A DNA stretch of 5,277 nt from Burkholderiales bacterium (lineage in GTDB: Bacteria > Pseudomonadota > Gammaproteobacteria > Burkholderiales > Burkholderiaceae_F): assembly GCA_021205255.1 (NCBI GenBank), contig JAJPXW010000381.1, forward strand, positions 1 to 5,277, written 5' to 3'. Within the stretch, counting starts at the first letter, position 1, and every line of letters starts with the position of its first letter. Shown piece by piece: positions 5,098 through 5,277 of the stretch. The translations under genes were made by a program, and so were the position numbers. The notes beneath the pieces were generated by a model, which was given only the letters and a program-made list of their open reading frames with translations, was not told where the DNA came from and made no database searches.

Positions 5098-5277
5098 CAT
5101 GTAGCTAATAGAGAATCAAACGCTCACTTTATATCTATGAAGTTATGAAGAAACTGACTTGCTATATTTAGTTCATACCATGATCTCAACGTATCTTAAA
5201 TATTTATAAAGTAGCCAAATCAGTAATCCCAATATATAAATAGATATTTCCCAAAGCGTTTACAAAAGGTGTTCCAT

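Larger units (their letters stand above)
4878..5277. other. A+T-rich non-coding tail
   Basis: No gene is visible on either strand in these 400 bp; the reading frames are short and broken. It should hold the promoter of lipoprotein B on the minus strand, but I cannot place one. It contains short tandem repeats (listed separately), a purine-rich stretch around 5000-5024, an orphan plus-strand AGGAGG at 4897-4902 with no start codon at usable distance, and a stem of GGTTAAGGATT (4942-4952) with AGTCTTTAACC (4964-4974), 11 bp with two G-T wobbles, best on the plus strand and without a T-run. Confidence 0.6.

Overview
The window most resembles a moderately low-GC bacterium of the beta/gammaproteobacterial type. 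The clearest anchor is tsaD, whose motifs match proteobacterial TsaD closely. Two Sec-type lipoproteins with lipoboxes indicate a Gram-negative envelope. I cannot name the genus. A low-GC gammaproteobacterium, for example of the Legionella/Coxiella type, would fit but is not shown.

Layout from left to right: (1) tsaD (+, 135-1142), the catalytic subunit for tRNA t6A37 synthesis, with an apparent six-residue internal gap in one helix. (2) A 393-bp spacer with no convincing gene. (3) An unrecognised 282-residue, soluble, charged, mostly helical protein (+, 1536-2384). It is followed by a 12-bp hairpin just after the stop codon and a strong rho-independent terminator at 2461-2498. (4) A convergent 191-residue stand-alone flavoprotein of the CoaC/HFCD family (-, 2569-3144). 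It keeps the active-site His but has lost both the motif Asn and the clamp Cys. (5) A 403-bp spacer with small hairpins and a doubtful 70-residue reading frame on the minus strand. (6) Two minus-strand paralogous lipoproteins (3548-4138 and 4278-4877) that align without a gap. (7) A roughly 400-bp A+T-rich tail with short tandem repeats and no gene.

The genes do not form an obvious pathway. tsaD is a housekeeping gene. The flavoprotein would belong to coenzyme A biosynthesis if it were an ordinary CoaC, but its substitutions argue against ordinary catalysis. The lipoprotein pair is a local duplication and may be one transcript. I see no CRISPR array, tRNA, rRNA, insertion sequence or phage gene. 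The most informative points are the flavoprotein substitutions, the TsaD gap, the gapless lipoprotein duplication and a possible ribosome-site-masking leader in front of the second lipoprotein gene.
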